A stretch of 64,000 nucleotides of DNA from Clarireedia homoeocarpa (GCA_001465935.1 LNKV01000045.1:124001-188000), one strand, 5' to 3'; shown: positions 23,202 to 35,055, counted from the first letter of the stretch. Made by a program: numbers and translations. The notes: a model not told the origin generated them from the sequence alone.

Positions 23202-25147
23202 ATGATGAAAACCGCCCCTAAAGCAGCCTTAATGGCTTTCGTCGCTCATACTTGTATCACTGCAGCACTCCCTCAAGCAACTACATCAAAGCCTAAGCCA
23301 GACAACACACCGGACTACATTATTGTAGGTGGTGGTCCAGCTGGCTTTGTTCTTGCAGAGCAGCTATCTCGGGATCCCAATGTCACCGTAGTGCTTCTGG
23401 AGGCAGGTCCAGACACTAGTGGCATTCGAGCCATTGATGTCCCAGGGTTAGCACCAACACTGCTGGACACACCATACACCTGGAACTATACTTCTCAACC
23501 AGACCCGAACCTTAATGGCAATGCTCCAAGCATTTCTCAGGGGCATGGCTTCGGAGGAGGACACGCAATCAACTACCTTGGCGCTTGCCGTGGTGCTCCG
23601 TCAGTCTTCGATGAATGGGCCCAAATTAGCGGGGATGATGGTCTTAAGTGGGATAACTTCTTTGAAGACTTCAAGTCCACGGTTCATTTCCAGCAGGTTG
23701 ATCTAGATTACAATCCACATGTCAACATCACAGCTTATGGAAATGGGCCACTGGAGCTCACATCACCCAATTCAAACCTCGGTGGTTTTGTTCTAGACCT
23801 CATCAGCTCTTGGACGTCTGTTCTCAATCTTCCATGGGTTGACCTGAATGATGGAACTGGACTCGGTGTCGCCACTGGAACAGAAACTATTCGGGCCTCA
23901 AACCGTACTAGGGACTATGCGCCACAGGCTTATGGTTGGCAGATGAGTGGTCGTGCGAATGCTCAACAGATTCACGATGCTCAGGTCACCAAAATCGGAT
24001 TTACTAATAAGACTGCCACTTCAGTCACTTATGTCAACACTATTACGAAACAAGTCACCACACTCAAAGCCAAAGAAATTATTGTCTCTGCAGGAGCGCT
24101 GAACAGTCCCAAGGTAAGGAGAACTGCAACCATCCCTTCGCTAGAAGACGAGTGCTGATGATATTGTAGCTCCTCATGTTGTCTGGCGTTGGCCCGAAAG
24201 ACCACTTGAAATCTCTCAATATACCAGTTATCGCTGATATTCCTCAAGTGGGACAGCATCTGTAAGTCTTGACGCCTAGAAACATTTTAGTCAACGCCAT
24301 TCTCATATATTCTTCTAGACAAGATCACCAGTGCGCTTTCATGGAATTCCAAGTCACACAAAACGTCCAAACTTTATGGCAAAGTACCCAGAACTCCACC
24401 TTCTCAGCCATAGCAGCTGCAGAATATGAGCATGCTGGCGGTGCTAATGGCGGACCGCTTGGAGTTCCTAGTGGTGCAGCCTTTGCTCTTCAACGAGTTC
24501 CCGACTCTATCTTCCAAGCAGTAAATGATACTTACCACCCTTCTCTGCCTGCTGATCGTGGCCAATTGTTATACCAATATTCTGCCTCGACCTTGTCCGC
24601 CGGTACACCAAATGTTAGCATCGTCTCGCCTTTCGTTGCTGTCTCTCAGCCAGAAGGTTCAGGATATCTACACCTGGCCTCGGCAGATTATCGTGATGCA
24701 CCATTGATCTATTCAAACTACTTCGGTTCGGCAGGCGACAAAGCTGCAGTCCTCTTCGGCTACAAGCAAATGAGAAAAGTTTTCGCATCTCCATCAATCT
24801 CGCCCTACATTGTCAAAGAACTTTTTCCAGGCCCAGATGTGACATCCGATGCCGATCTATGGACCGCGATTCAGAAATCCGCCTTGAGTTTCCATCATCC
24901 CGTAAGTTTGGAAGGAGATCTCGTCGCGTTGAGGAGATACTAACATGGACTCTAGGTTGGAACAGTCGCACTGGGTACTGTGCTTGAAGGCAAAACCTGG
25001 AGAATCAAGGGGCTCCAAGGTATTCGTGTGGTTGATTCATCCACATTCCCAGGCTTACCTACATGTCACCCAACGGCAACTGTTTATGCATATGCCTACC
25101 ATGCGGCACAGCTGATCAAAGAGCAAGATGCTAAGATCATGTATTAG
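23202..25147 (+). CDS. Secreted GMC-family FAD oxidoreductase
   Basis: Four exons (23202-24113, 24170-24261, 24319-24901, 24956-25147) encode 592 residues. A signal peptide is predicted at residues 1-23 (AALMAFVAHTCITAALPQA). The FAD motif is DYIIVGGGPAGFVLAEQL, followed by LLEAG; the GMC signature SAGALNSPK spans the first splice site. The active-site region has FHHPVGTVALG and, later, CHPTATVYAYAYHAA, giving a His/His pair where many members have His/Asn. Several N-glycosylation sites fit a secreted or vacuolar enzyme. GMC enzymes oxidise alcohols or, in aflatoxin-type pathways (versicolorin B synthase), catalyse cyclisation without redox. It probably acts late on the polyketide. Confidence 0.92.
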
Positions 25148-25703
25148 CTACAGTCGGAGCGATATTTTCTCTCTCTCTTTTCTTCAACCCTTTAGAGTAG
25201 ACCATTTCGCGAGAATAATTAGAATTTTTTATACTCGTAGAATCTCCCATAATTGCTGATCCCTTGTGCGTCAAGCCAATCGAAGGATAGGAAAACCGGC
25301 GCCTTACTAAATCAGCCAAGGGTCGCCCTCAATTCTTGGCAGCATATATGAGGGCCGACTTACACCAATCGCACGCCAGCCTTTTGAGCAACGCCATCGT
25401 CTTCGCCATCCACGTGCAGATACGGAGTAGAACGGTGGGGCTGTACTGCACCGCGCCGCACCGCACAAGGATTTACCCTTGCCGGACCCCATGTATTTAA
25501 TTCTTGGACGAGGCTGAGAATCATGACACAGAGGAATAGGAATAGTTCAGGAATAGTTCGAGAAGCTAGCTAAGCGAGAGGCGTGATTATCAATGCTATC
25601 CGCGCACGCCGCACTCTTTCGTGGGGTGAATATATAACTCTTGTAAAATCCACCCACCGACACTAAGTAATTTCCTTCCGTCGCATCTTCCGTCACCCAA
25701 ACT
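25148..25703 (+). promoter_or_regulatory. Upstream region of the Zn2Cys6 regulator
   Basis: No gene recognised. Notable is that this gap has no copy of the TCGGNNNCCGA palindrome, so the regulator may not control itself through that site. A GC-rich CCGCGCCGCACCGCAC stretch lies near 25450. Confidence 0.4.
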
Positions 25704-27728
25704 ATGTCGAATATGGACCCCCAACAACATCGTCGAATTACAAGACATCGAGAGTTGCGTGCATGCACTGAGTGTCGAAAACGCAAGCTCAAATGCGATC
25801 GGCGACTCCCTTGTACTTCATGTGTCAGGAGAGATGAAGCCCCAGCTTGCGTGTATGCGTCGGCTGAAGGACATAACCATGATCATCGAAATCGATCCCA
25901 GGCTGAGGCAAGACTTGAGCATCTGGAAAAATTAATTCAAGAGCTCTCAAAGTCACGCGAAATATCCATTGACAATGCCCTTCCCACGCCTGAAGATTCT
26001 AATACTGTTCACAGTGACAGAGTTGAGATAGCCTTCGAACCTCTTCACAATGGTGCAACTCACTGGTCGGCAATACTCGACGACATTGATGAACTTCGAA
26101 TCGTGATTGGAGATCATGATGATTTTGAGAATAATAGCACAGACTACAACTGCTATGACAGCGACGGTGTACTTTTTGGCGCTAGCAGGCGACTACTATT
26201 TCATCAAGTACTCTCACAGTTTCTGCCTACAAGGCAGCAAGCTGATCGTCTAGTTGGGGCTTATTTTAGGAATAGAGCTGTTGCTGCTCCGTTTATACAT
26301 ACAGGGCAATTTCGTCGATTGTATCAATCATTTTGGGAGAACCCATCCGGGGCGTCACCCTTGTGGACATCTATTCTATTCTCAATTCTTGGCATATCTG
26401 CGAGTATTTTGTCTAGAAGCCCTGATATAGACGATAAGAAAGCAGCTGACCAGTTTACAACGGGAGCAGCACATTGTTTAGCTACTGGGGAGTATCATCG
26501 ACCTCAAAGATTCTCCACCGAAGCACTCCTCTTATATGCCCACGCGAAATGTCTTAAGGGTAGTGAAATCGGCCCAGATTTAGCAGTTCTCCTTGGTACG
26601 CTCGTTCGTCTTGCAACAGCAATGGGATACCACCGTGATGCAGATGGATCTAAAGGGAAAATCTCCGCATTCGATGGGGAAATACGGCGGCGGACTTGGT
26701 CCTTGTGTTTACAAATTGATATGCTTATCTCGTTCCACCTTGGATTACCGACTAATATTCAATTCCCAACTTGGGACACTAAGCCACCAACGAACCTACT
26801 AGACACTGATTTCGATGAACACACAATGGAACTGCCAGCTGCACGACCGGATACTGAACCTACTGAGTTGCTATTTTACATTGCAAAGCATAAACTCATG
26901 GCCGTCTTCGAAAAAGTTATTCGACATACTCTTTCTGCAACTGAGAGACCTCGAGAAGAGCTCGAAGAAATCGATCGAGATGTTCGAGAATGTTTCGCAA
27001 ATATTCCACTTTGCTTTCAGCCGCGATTTATATCCGAGTCGATTATTGATCCACCATCAGTTATAGTTGCACGTTTATGTGTATACGCTATCTATCAGAA
27101 GTCTCTTTGCGTTTTGCATAGAAAATATATTACTCGCGGAAACAGAAACAGTCTACAGGTGTGTTATACTGCAGCTACCGATCTTATAAGACAATTTCTA
27201 GATACATATAAAGAGTTTGAGGCTGGTGGACAACTTGAAACGGAACGCTGGTTTGTAGGAAGTATCACGCAGCAAGACTTTCTACTTGCCTGCACAACGC
27301 TGTGTTTATGTGTTTGCTATAATAGCCACTATACTACTAAGCCGGCCACTACCACTACCACTACCACTACCACTACCACTACCATCATTGATGTTACAAC
27401 ATCCTTGAATCTACTACAAGATGCTAAGATTGTCTGCCAAAATCAATTGTCTATACGCAGAGACGCAATCAAAGTTCAACGGTTAATTGGAGCAACGATT
27501 CAGAAGTGCAGCTCCCGAAGCAGTGAAAGCACACCTAGTATTCAACCTCTATTTGACAATGGCCAGGTCGCAATGTCCGAACCATACTGGCCAGCAACGG
27601 GGCCTGTCGATGGCGACGACTGGTCGTGGAGTGAAAGTATAATAGACTCGACAGATGATGGTGGATGGGCTTTTTTGGAGGAATTTCTTGTGCTCCAAAG
27701 TAATCATGGAAAATTTCAGACGGGATGA
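25704..27728 (+). CDS. Zn2Cys6 binuclear-cluster transcription factor, likely cluster regulator
   Basis: A single 674-residue frame. Near the N-terminus (about residues 21-49) six cysteines follow the Gal4-type spacing C-x2-C-x6-C-x5-C-x2-C-x8-C (ACTECRKRKLKCD then CTSC). A short heptad-like segment follows (ARLEHLEKLIQELSK), which would allow dimers on an inverted CGG...CCG site. The middle carries a fungal_trans domain (about 170-450) with the RRRTWSLCLQIDMLISFHLG signature. A Thr run encoded by ACC/ACT repeats (27347-27385) is a likely site of length variation. It lies inside the group of genes whose promoters carry TCGGNNNCCGA, which is what such a dimer would bind, so a pathway-specific activator role is inferred. 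Confidence 0.92.
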   Translation: MSNMDPQQHRRITRHRELRACTECRKRKLKCDRRLPCTSCVRRDEAPACVYASAEGHNHDHRNRSQAEARLEHLEKLIQELSKSREISIDNALPTPEDSNTVHSDRVEIAFEPLHNGATHWSAILDDIDELRIVIGDHDDFENNSTDYNCYDSDGVLFGASRRLLFHQVLSQFLPTRQQADRLVGAYFRNRAVAAPFIHTGQFRRLYQSFWENPSGASPLWTSILFSILGISASILSRSPDIDDKKAADQFTTGAAHCLATGEYHRPQRFSTEALLLYAHAKCLKGSEIGPDLAVLLGTLVRLATAMGYHRDADGSKGKISAFDGEIRRRTWSLCLQIDMLISFHLGLPTNIQFPTWDTKPPTNLLDTDFDEHTMELPAARPDTEPTELLFYIAKHKLMAVFEKVIRHTLSATERPREELEEIDRDVRECFANIPLCFQPRFISESIIDPPSVIVARLCVYAIYQKSLCVLHRKYITRGNRNSLQVCYTAATDLIRQFLDTYKEFEAGGQLETERWFVGSITQQDFLLACTTLCLCVCYNSHYTTKPATTTTTTTTTTTTIIDVTTSLNLLQDAKIVCQNQLSIRRDAIKVQRLIGATIQKCSSRSSESTPSIQPLFDNGQVAMSEPYWPATGPVDGDDWSWSESIIDSTDDGGWAFLEEFLVLQSNHGKFQTG

Positions 27729-27821
27729 TTAATCAGGTGCGGAAGCAGAATAGCATGTAATTGTATGTGAGCTATACTGAGGTCATCATTACTTGCCTTA
27801 TCACAAAGTAATGGTGTTACA

Positions 27822-29480
27822 CTACTTCTTTCTCTCGGTTACAATCATGTTCATTCCATTCTGTATCCATATTCCAGCTCCAAATCTTTCCTGAACAGGC
27901 CTCACTGAGTCCGCAATTGTCCAATCAAAATGACGTAGCAACTAGTACATCACATCAGATTTGTTCACGGAAGTTCTTGGGCTGTAAATAAACGTACCTC
28001 TGCGAACACCTTGTTAAGTTCCAACATGCCAATATTCTTTCCAAGACAGCCGAAGCGACCGCTTCCAAAGACCAAATCCACCGTGCTCATATACCGAGCA
28101 TGCGTAGCTTCGTCAGCCACGAGCCAGCGTTCTGGACGGAATAAATGCGCGTCTTCACCGATGAGATCCTTGCGATGAGTGACTGATGATGGGCTTATAA
28201 CAACTTCCGTCCCGGCTGGGAAGAAAACCCCATTGAATGTATCGCCTTCCGGTGGAGCAATTTTGCTCATCAAACCAAAGAGCGGCGGACACATTCGCAA
28301 ACCTTCCCATATGACCGCTTGTAGATAGGGCAGCTGCCGAGCTTCGGAATCTTTGATCACAGAATCTGGGGAGATTCTGCCAGAAGTGACAGCAGTATCG
28401 ATTTCTGCCTGCAAAGCATTATAGACACGAGGATTTGTTACGATATACAACATTGTCATATTAAATGCCGTTGACGTGGATTCGGAGCCAGCCAAAATTT
28501 GAAGGTGCGCTTCACTTTCCGCTTCCTTCTGTGAAAGGTTGTGCGCTATGAAATGCCCAAGCATATCTGCTTTCTGATTACGTCCTTTCTCAATCTCATC
28601 GGCGGCAAGCGCATATCGTTCTCCGATTATCTTATGTGCTATCTCTGCTATCTTGCCTTGTCCCACTTTATCCTCACCTTTGGCTGCCATCAGTTTTGCG
28701 ATAATGGGATTGCCAAAGAGGTGTTTCTGCAGCCACGGGAAATCGGAAGCCAATTCGAACATCGGTATGAATTTTTGAGTGATGGAGATGTAATTCCACA
28801 GATCTTTATTGGCCTCAAGATAACCAAAGGCTCGACCAAATGCAATCGAAGATAGAACATCCAGAGTGAAGTACTGGGACAGTCGGCTCATGTCTACTGG
28901 TCGACCGCTGTTGATGTGGTCGCGACGGAGCATATTCAACATGATGTTGATTTGATCCACGATAGAAGACTCGAGGTTATCAACACCCTTTCCAGAGTAC
29001 TACGACCTTGTCAGTATGCGAATGCACAAGCACGAACGTTTTTATGGAGTAAAGGAGATTAAGAAGAGCGAGCAGACGTACCGCAGGGCCCAATTTACTC
29101 CTTAGGAGTGTGTGCTTCTTCTCATCTGTTGTGCTGAAAATGTTGTCCGTTGTAGCATCGAATTTATGGATTTCATACCAGCTAGCACGTCTCCAAGGAG
29201 AACGTGGTGCGCTCATGTGCCGCAACAAATCTGGGTCATTTGTGACCACCATGTTAGGTGCAATCCTCGCATAAGACCCATATCTCTCTAAAACCTCTTC
29301 CAGTGCATGGTGCTGGCGATGCTTTAGAGACTGTTTGAGCAGCCACAAGTCGGAGATTGAGGCCAGGAATGGGCCATTGAATCCTGAGAGCTTTTGGTAA
29401 TTTTGGTAACGGGTTACTACCACGTAGATAAGTGGTACGATGAGGATGAAGCTAAGAGGAGCAAAAGTAAGTATCTCCAT
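27822..29480 (-). CDS. Cytochrome P450 monooxygenase (first of three)
   Basis: Three exons, 29480-29082, 28999-27998 and 27941-27822, give 506 residues, a normal microsomal P450. An N-terminal membrane anchor (LSFILIVPLIYVVV) is present. Core motifs: oxygen-binding AGSEST, the ExxR as EGLR, FRPERW, and the heme loop FGSGRFGCLGKNIG with the axial Cys. The style resembles pisatin-demethylase-like fungal P450s; substrate unknown. It is divergent from the EthD gene, with a TCGGCTTCCGA palindrome between them at 29814. It probably hydroxylates the polyketide. Confidence 0.93.
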
Positions 29481-29813
29481 GACTGTTAGAGAGTTCTACT
29501 GTCGCCCTTAGATTCGAGTTGGAGGTTTGGCAATACAGATGTGCAGATAAATGCGAGACGACGGCCCTTGTTTGAGTTACACAGTCTCATCAGTATCTGC
29601 TTGGTGGTCAGGATAAATAAATGTATTTATATCGCCCCACTTTATAATGCGAGTCAATCAATTAGTAGGCAAAATATGACCTGTGCTATATCATTGATCA
29701 CCATGCAATCTTACATATGTGTGCTCACCTCTGTTAAGATTGCCCCACACCAGCTTCCGCACGGGATATGGATCCTATCGTCAGCAACTCTTAGGTGCTA
29801 TAGAACCCGGGTT

Positions 29814-29824
29814 TCGGCTTCCGA
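29814..29824. promoter_or_regulatory. TCGGCTTCCGA palindrome between P450 and EthD genes
   Basis: Exact TCGGNNNCCGA match, extended to TTCGG...CCGAA. It lies in the 0.67-kb divergent gap 29481-30145, about 330 bp from either start codon. Otherwise the gap holds no gene; a CATATATACCG TATA-like sequence near 30050 precedes the EthD gene. Confidence 0.6.
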
Positions 29825-30145
29825 AGTCTTGTCATGTGATGTGCACCTTATTCACACCTCCCGACGCAGGTAGTCATTAGATGCTCCCGTGAAAGGCAGG
29901 CGTCTTGTGGTTGCACAATAACATTATTGGAGGAGCTTGCTGTGATTAACGAGAATTACAACGTCTCCCGGGCTCCGGTCTTGATCCACCAAATCTTCGT
30001 CTTTATGAGACGCACGCCATGTGAAAGCAGCGGCCTTCCTCTTTACCATCATATATACCGTTGATGCTTTGAATGAAAGATAGCGAGTATCCCGACGCTT
30101 CTACCCAGCAAAACCACTCCTCAGTTGAAGCTTTACAAAATAAAA

Positions 30146-30621
30146 ATGGGCAAATCTCAAGGCTTGTTCTCCATCACCATTTGCGCCAAACGTAAACCAG
30201 GCATGGACGAAGATGAATACCACAAATACATCAGCGAAACACACGCCAGTCATCTGAAGGATCTCTTGGTTGAGAAAAAAATAGTAGATTACAATATGGT
30301 TCGTCTTCCCTTCCTTCCCACCTTCCACTACTTTCCTATCAAAGTCACCAACTAGTCATACAGCACCACGCCTCATCCGAATGCATGAAAGATCTCGAAC
30401 GCCTTTTCCCCAACTTACCAAGTGTCAATCGTGCCCCGAATGATTCATTTATTACGATTGTTTTTAGAGATGTTCAGGACTACGTGGATGTGAAGAATGA
30501 TCCACATTTTTTGACAGTGGTAAATCCGGATCATGCAAATTTTTCGGATCCGGCGAATACGATGATGTCGTTTGGCTGGTATGAGAAGCATGTTAAGGAT
30601 GGAGAGTTGGTGCAAGAGTGA
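30146..30621 (+). CDS. EthD-domain small protein (dehydratase/decarboxylase-like)
   Basis: Two exons, 30146-30298 and 30364-30621 (donor GTTCGT, acceptor ATACAG), give 136 residues. It begins SITICAKRKPGMDEDEYHKY, then the ETHASH segment and a ferredoxin-like alpha/beta fold ending in FGWYEKHV, typical of the EthD superfamily. Fungal members in polyketide clusters act as dehydratases, decarboxylases or cyclisation helpers on aromatic intermediates. There is no membrane segment or signal peptide, so it should be cytosolic. Divergent from a P450 with a shared palindrome. Family secure, reaction inferred. Confidence 0.85.
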
Positions 30622-31046
30622 AGGGGGGGATGGGGGAAGTTACATCGGAGGAGCAGATATGCCAGGTGCAATGGGGTTGATTCCTAGATTTTAGAAATTT
30701 AGTAATCAAAATCACAATTAACATTAGGATTGTTTGACTTTCCCATTTATGAGATGTTCTGAAGAACTTATACAATGAACATGAAAAAAGTGACAGTAGT
30801 CTCATGTTATTTAATCTCCGCGAGGACATTTGATAGACTGTATCATCATGGAGCAGAAAAAGATAAGAGCAAGATAATTTAGATCTCCATATGTATGATA
30901 AATCTATCCAAAGGCTAACAACTAAGTCTCCAACCATTCTCGACCTCAAGATCAAGAGAATTCAGGAAGTTACTGAGAAGAAAGGATACAATTGACAGAT
31001 ATACCTTCGGGCTCTAATTCCAACTCCAAATCCAATCTTTCCTCCA
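30622..31046. other. Intergenic, nothing recognised
   Basis: 3' flank of the EthD gene before the relic on the opposite strand. AT-rich, no open frame that reads as protein, no repeat seen. Confidence 0.5.
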
Positions 31047-31862
31047 CTATCTAGAGTAGTACTCTAGACAAGCTTGCAGCTCAGCCTTGCTATCGTTCAC
31101 TTCAATATATAACTTGTAGTCCTTCACACTCTCCCCTGGACGCAGAATAGCCGATATAATTCGCTCCAACCCTCCTTTCGAGTTCTCCCCACCTGTCTTT
31201 AACCCATCATATAAGGTTTGCAATTCAATCCAATACAACATCTCCTGATCAATATCTGATACACCAATATCCGACAAAGAACTTCATTTCGTTTTCGCCA
31301 GCGTGTAATGTGATCTTGATCTTCTTGTGCTCGTGCTCGTGCTTCTCTTTGAAGTCCTTGAAAAACTTCCGGCAAGCATCAAGGAATTCTTTTTGTCTAG
31401 CGCAAGGGAATTGTGGACCGTATAAAGCGTCCCATGGCCGATTCATATTCTTCTTTCTTGCCCAAGCAGCAACTTTTTGATGATAGTTGTGTCGAAATGA
31501 TAGGAACTGGTCGTAGAAAAAACGGTGGGTGATGGTAGGAAAGATCTTATCATTAAGTAAAGCCCGGAGGCTTTCCTTGTCTAAGAAACACCAACTTGCT
31601 CCAGGACCAGATTCATCCAAAAGGACATTATCCTCCTCTAGGCTAGTTGGCCCGCTACCACCAAGGACATCATCACCAATATCCAGATCAATATCGAAAT
31701 CGTCTAGAAGTGGCGTCACTTTTACAGAATTGATATGCAGGCAAAAGTTGTGTAATCCGAAATGTGTCAGAAAAGAGGCTTGGTATGCAGGCAAAAAGAT
31801 ATGTAATTGGTTAGGAGAGTTTCCTTCCGAGATGTGTCTAATGTAAGTGAAGCTAAGGGCAT
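31047..31862 (-). pseudogene. Truncated, frameshifted gene relic of unknown family
   Basis: A minus-strand frame reads as real protein from about 31862, next to the 3' end of the FAD monooxygenase, through FTYIRHISEGNSPNQLHIF, SLRALLNDKIFPTITHRFF and FKDFKEKHEHEHKKIKI. It shifts frame at about 31255-31275: the first frame stops at 31249 while the next frame continues with IGVSDIDQEMLYWIELQTLY to a stop at 31047. There is no in-frame ATG at its start, which runs straight into the stop region of the neighbouring gene. The opening segment resembles the central part of fungal F-box/2EXR-type proteins, but I am not sure. Missing start plus frameshift suggest a relic. A small intron is not excluded. 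Confidence 0.45.
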
Positions 31863-31865
31863 GTA

Positions 31866-33367
31866 CTAAACTAGGGCACGTGACCCAATTGCTTTCCCCC
31901 GCGCAGCTTCCGCCTTCTTCTGATTCTCCGCATGATTCTTATTCGTCTCCCAATTATCATGACCCTTCATCGGACGGAACCCTGCATTAAACACGGGACT
32001 CTCCTTTACCTTCTCCCAATCATGAAGCATGATTCCATTCTCAATCGAGCACTTGACCTCCTCCGAGCCGCGAGGGACAAGCGCAGCTTCATACTCGGAG
32101 ATCGCTGTGTCTAGAGTCTTCTCACCTTGAATTGTCGCTTTTATCTCTGCAATAAGGTCGAAGATGTCGGTTATGCAGTGATTCAATCCTTGTCCTCGAT
32201 CTGTGTGTGGATAGGTAGATTGTTAGTGTATGTACGGGACAGAGCTAAACATATGCCAATCAAGGAATAAAGAGGAAGAACGTACAAGGTGGCATAGGGT
32301 GCGCAGCATCCCCTACTAGGGTGAGTCGGCCTTGGTGATTATCCCAGGGCTCAGTAATCCAATAACTAATATCCGCCTTATGAACCTGCGTTTCTTCCGG
32401 GATCCACAGAAACGATGAACGAGCAGGTTCCGCCAGCCCAGCCGCTTTCTGCTTAATGATAGCCAAGCGCTCAGCATAACTAAGTTCATGTCTGGCCTCA
32501 CCTCTCCACGCCATAGCAAGATGGAAAACCCAGCTTTCGGGATGATCAGGGCCATCTGGCATGCTGGAGATGGATTGGAAAGCATGAAAAGAACGGTCGC
32601 TGAGGGCGAGGAAACTGGTAGGGAACTCGGAACGTAGGTAGCGGGCTTTTTGAGCGTCGTTATAGCATACGGTTAGATTCATGTGCCAGATGGGGAATGC
32701 AGTAACTGCTGCTTTCTCTGCTGAACCAATGGCAACTTCACGAGCTCGAGAACGAGCACCATCAGCTCCTACTAGGAGAGTTCCAGTGACTGAAGTACCG
32801 TCGGTGAATTTGGCCCGGACGCCCTGTCCGTTTACGCCAAATTCAATCTCACTGAGGTGCTTGCCGTACTGCACGTCAATGTTCTCACCACATAATTTCC
32901 GCATTTTGCTGCGCGGGACACGCAATCCCTTCTTGTATGGGACGCCAGCGAGAATTTTGCCAGTTTCACCGTGAATGATGGGATAATTACCCCCCGCATT
33001 GATGGGAATCGCTGGGTTGCATGAAGCTTTCTCCATATTGGAGTAAACTTCTGGCGGCAGGAGAGTTTCAAGACGGTCTAATGACCAGTGAATGGCCATT
33101 GTCCACTCATTGCTACGCACATTGAGTGAGGCATCTTTCTCGAATATTGAGTAACGAATGCCTTCCTATGAAGAATGAGTACAACTTCTTTGTGCAATGC
33201 TTCCCGGGAGTAGAGTAAGACCTTTTTCAGTGCTTGAGCAAGTACAAGACCGGTGATACCTAAGTAAGAGTTAGTACAGTGGCTCGAGTAAGTATCAATC
33301 ATGAATGAATCCCACCTGCGCCAATGATAAGAATATGAGGTTCTTCTGATACGTTTTTGGTTGCCAT
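31866..33367 (-). CDS. FAD-dependent monooxygenase (first paralogue)
   Basis: Four exons, 33367-33316, 33259-33222, 33165-32286 and 32200-31866, encode 434 residues. The flavin motifs of the group A aromatic hydroxylase family are present: HILIIGAGITGL (split by intron 1), the DG motif GADGARSRAR, and LVGDAAHPMPP followed by RGQGLNHCI. It should hydroxylate or epoxidise an aromatic or polyene substrate with NAD(P)H. Intron 1, intron 2 (after LKK) and the last intron (between the GD motif and RGQG) sit at the same positions and phases as in the gene at 40421-42040, so the two are paralogues. An exact TCGGNNNCCGA site lies 170 bp upstream. Confidence 0.92.
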
Positions 33368-33537
33368 TGTTTGGTTTCTCTTCTTTTCTTTCTCCCTTTT
33401 TTTTAAAAAAAAAAAAAAACAAAATGAATACAATGATAGCGTACCAGGTAGATTCAAAAGTAAAAAGTAGGCGCTGACCTTGATATTGATCTAGGTAGAT
33501 GCGGTCTGTACAATCCGAAGCTAAGGATATCTGGATC

Positions 33538-33548
33538 TCGGCTGCCGA
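33538..33548. promoter_or_regulatory. TCGGCTGCCGA palindrome upstream of FAD monooxygenase 1
   Basis: Exact TCGGNNNCCGA match 171 bp upstream of the start codon at 33367, in the 0.36-kb gap 33368-33723. The gap also holds a T8/A14 homopolymer tract just 5' of the start (33397-33420) and no gene. Confidence 0.65.
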
Positions 33549-33723
33549 AACTGAGAGGGAACGATAACATTCGGAGAAATATCAGAATTCACATATTCAT
33601 CTTACATGGTAAAGGCGACTGCTAAGTGAGCACTCTGGAAATCAAACATTCATGCGTAGATTAACATTCTGACATACGCGGAGGCTAAGAATAATGTTCA
33701 GAATTGCTCAGCTCCACAGTTGC

Positions 33724-34930
33724 TTAGAATAGTGTTTGTACAAGCTTTTTCACCGAATCAAATACCGCACCTTCTTTCACCCCTCCCAGGGCTCTTTGTA
33801 CAATGATAGGGATCTCATCCTCACTAACACCCCAACCAGATAGAGTGCGAACATCTAAATCAAAGGAGCTAACTAATGCAATAATACGATCGCCAACCTC
33901 AAGGGCGTCCCGCAAATCGTCGCCAGTTGTAGAACCGCCCGTTGATGACAGCAAGCGGGCGATCTGCCTGGCATTATCCGGCGATTCGTGGGCTTTCAGG
34001 CGAACCACCTTTCCAAGCGTTATACTTGAAGTCACCCCATGCGGAATGTTGTAGGGACTACCCAGTGCATGTCCGAGACTATGAGAAAGACCCATGCCCC
34101 CCTTGATGTTTTCACCCTTCAACCCAGAGCTTGCATAAGCTGCGAGCATAAGCCTTAGGATAATGTTCTCATCACGTGGATGAGATTCATTGGCCTTAGG
34201 AAGACACTCAAACAGCTCACCAACGGCCCATTGTGAAAGCACCTTCCAAGGCACTTCACTCGACGTAGGATGATACATGCATTCGACGGCATGATCCATG
34301 GCCCGCATGCCGGTTGTTACCCAGAGATCCTTTGGTGTGTAGCGCGCATATTGTGGGTCGTAGAAAATGCCCGATACACCCATTTCTGGTATACGGAATC
34401 CCACCTTCACGCCATCTGGCTTAGTATAGCCACCTCCAGCCGTGCACTATGTTTCATTTAGATGGTAACCAGATATTCAAAAGTAGTTTACTAACCTCGG
34501 CAGCGCTCAATGTGGTCGGGATTGTCAGATGCGTGAGAAAAGCTCCACACTTCTCCTTGACTCGTAGTGAGATGACCTTTGCGGTATCGATTGGTGAGCC
34601 TCCGCCAAGTGACAAGATTGTATCTACATCTCCATGACTTAGAACAGTCTCAACAGCCTTATCGACATCGGCGATTGGTCCGTGCTGGCGAATATCTGAC
34701 ACCGTGCCAGCGTGATGCTCGCCAAGTAAGCTCTCAAGCTGCTGCACGAGTGGAGTTTTCGTTGCCAGCGATGTGCCCGTCACAATGAAAACTTTAGAGG
34801 ACGGTGTAGGAAGGGTATCAATCAAATGCTGCTCAACGCATCCTGAACCGTAATAGACATTTTTCACGTTCAATCGTGGCACCCAGTGGCCAGATAGAGA
34901 TACGGCTGCGGCGGAGTTGATAACGGCCAT
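33724..34930 (-). CDS. Maleylacetate reductase / iron-type alcohol dehydrogenase-like enzyme
   Basis: Two exons, 34930-34496 and 34446-33724 (donor GTTAGT, acceptor CATAG), encode 385 residues. The N-terminal nucleotide-binding part has LSLGGGSPIDTAK, and TIPTTLSAAE lies at the splice site followed by CTAGGG. The C-terminal helical domain has AMDHAVECMY, GLSHSLGHALGSPYNIPHG, i.e. the His ligands of the Fe-ADH fold. The Asp expected four residues before the first His appears as Arg, so metal binding may be lost, as in maleylacetate reductases. Those reduce maleylacetate in hydroxyquinol degradation. In this cluster it may reduce an enone or ring-cleaved aromatic intermediate. Divergent from a P450. 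Confidence 0.87.
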
Positions 34931-35044
34931 GACTTCTCAGATGAAGTAAGTGTCATCTGAAGTGCAGGCATGGGTTCCAATTTATCGCATCTTGATACTC
35001 CTACCCATTGTGCTCTGTACCTGACATTTCTTGTGTTGGAATTT

Positions 35045-35055
35045 TCGGATTCCGT
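35045..35055. promoter_or_regulatory. Near-match palindrome TCGGATTCCGT
   Basis: Ten of eleven positions fit TCGGNNNCCGA (final A replaced by T). It lies in the 0.4-kb divergent gap 34931-35328 between the maleylacetate-reductase-like gene and the second P450, about 115 bp from the former start. No other feature was seen in the gap. Confidence 0.4.
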
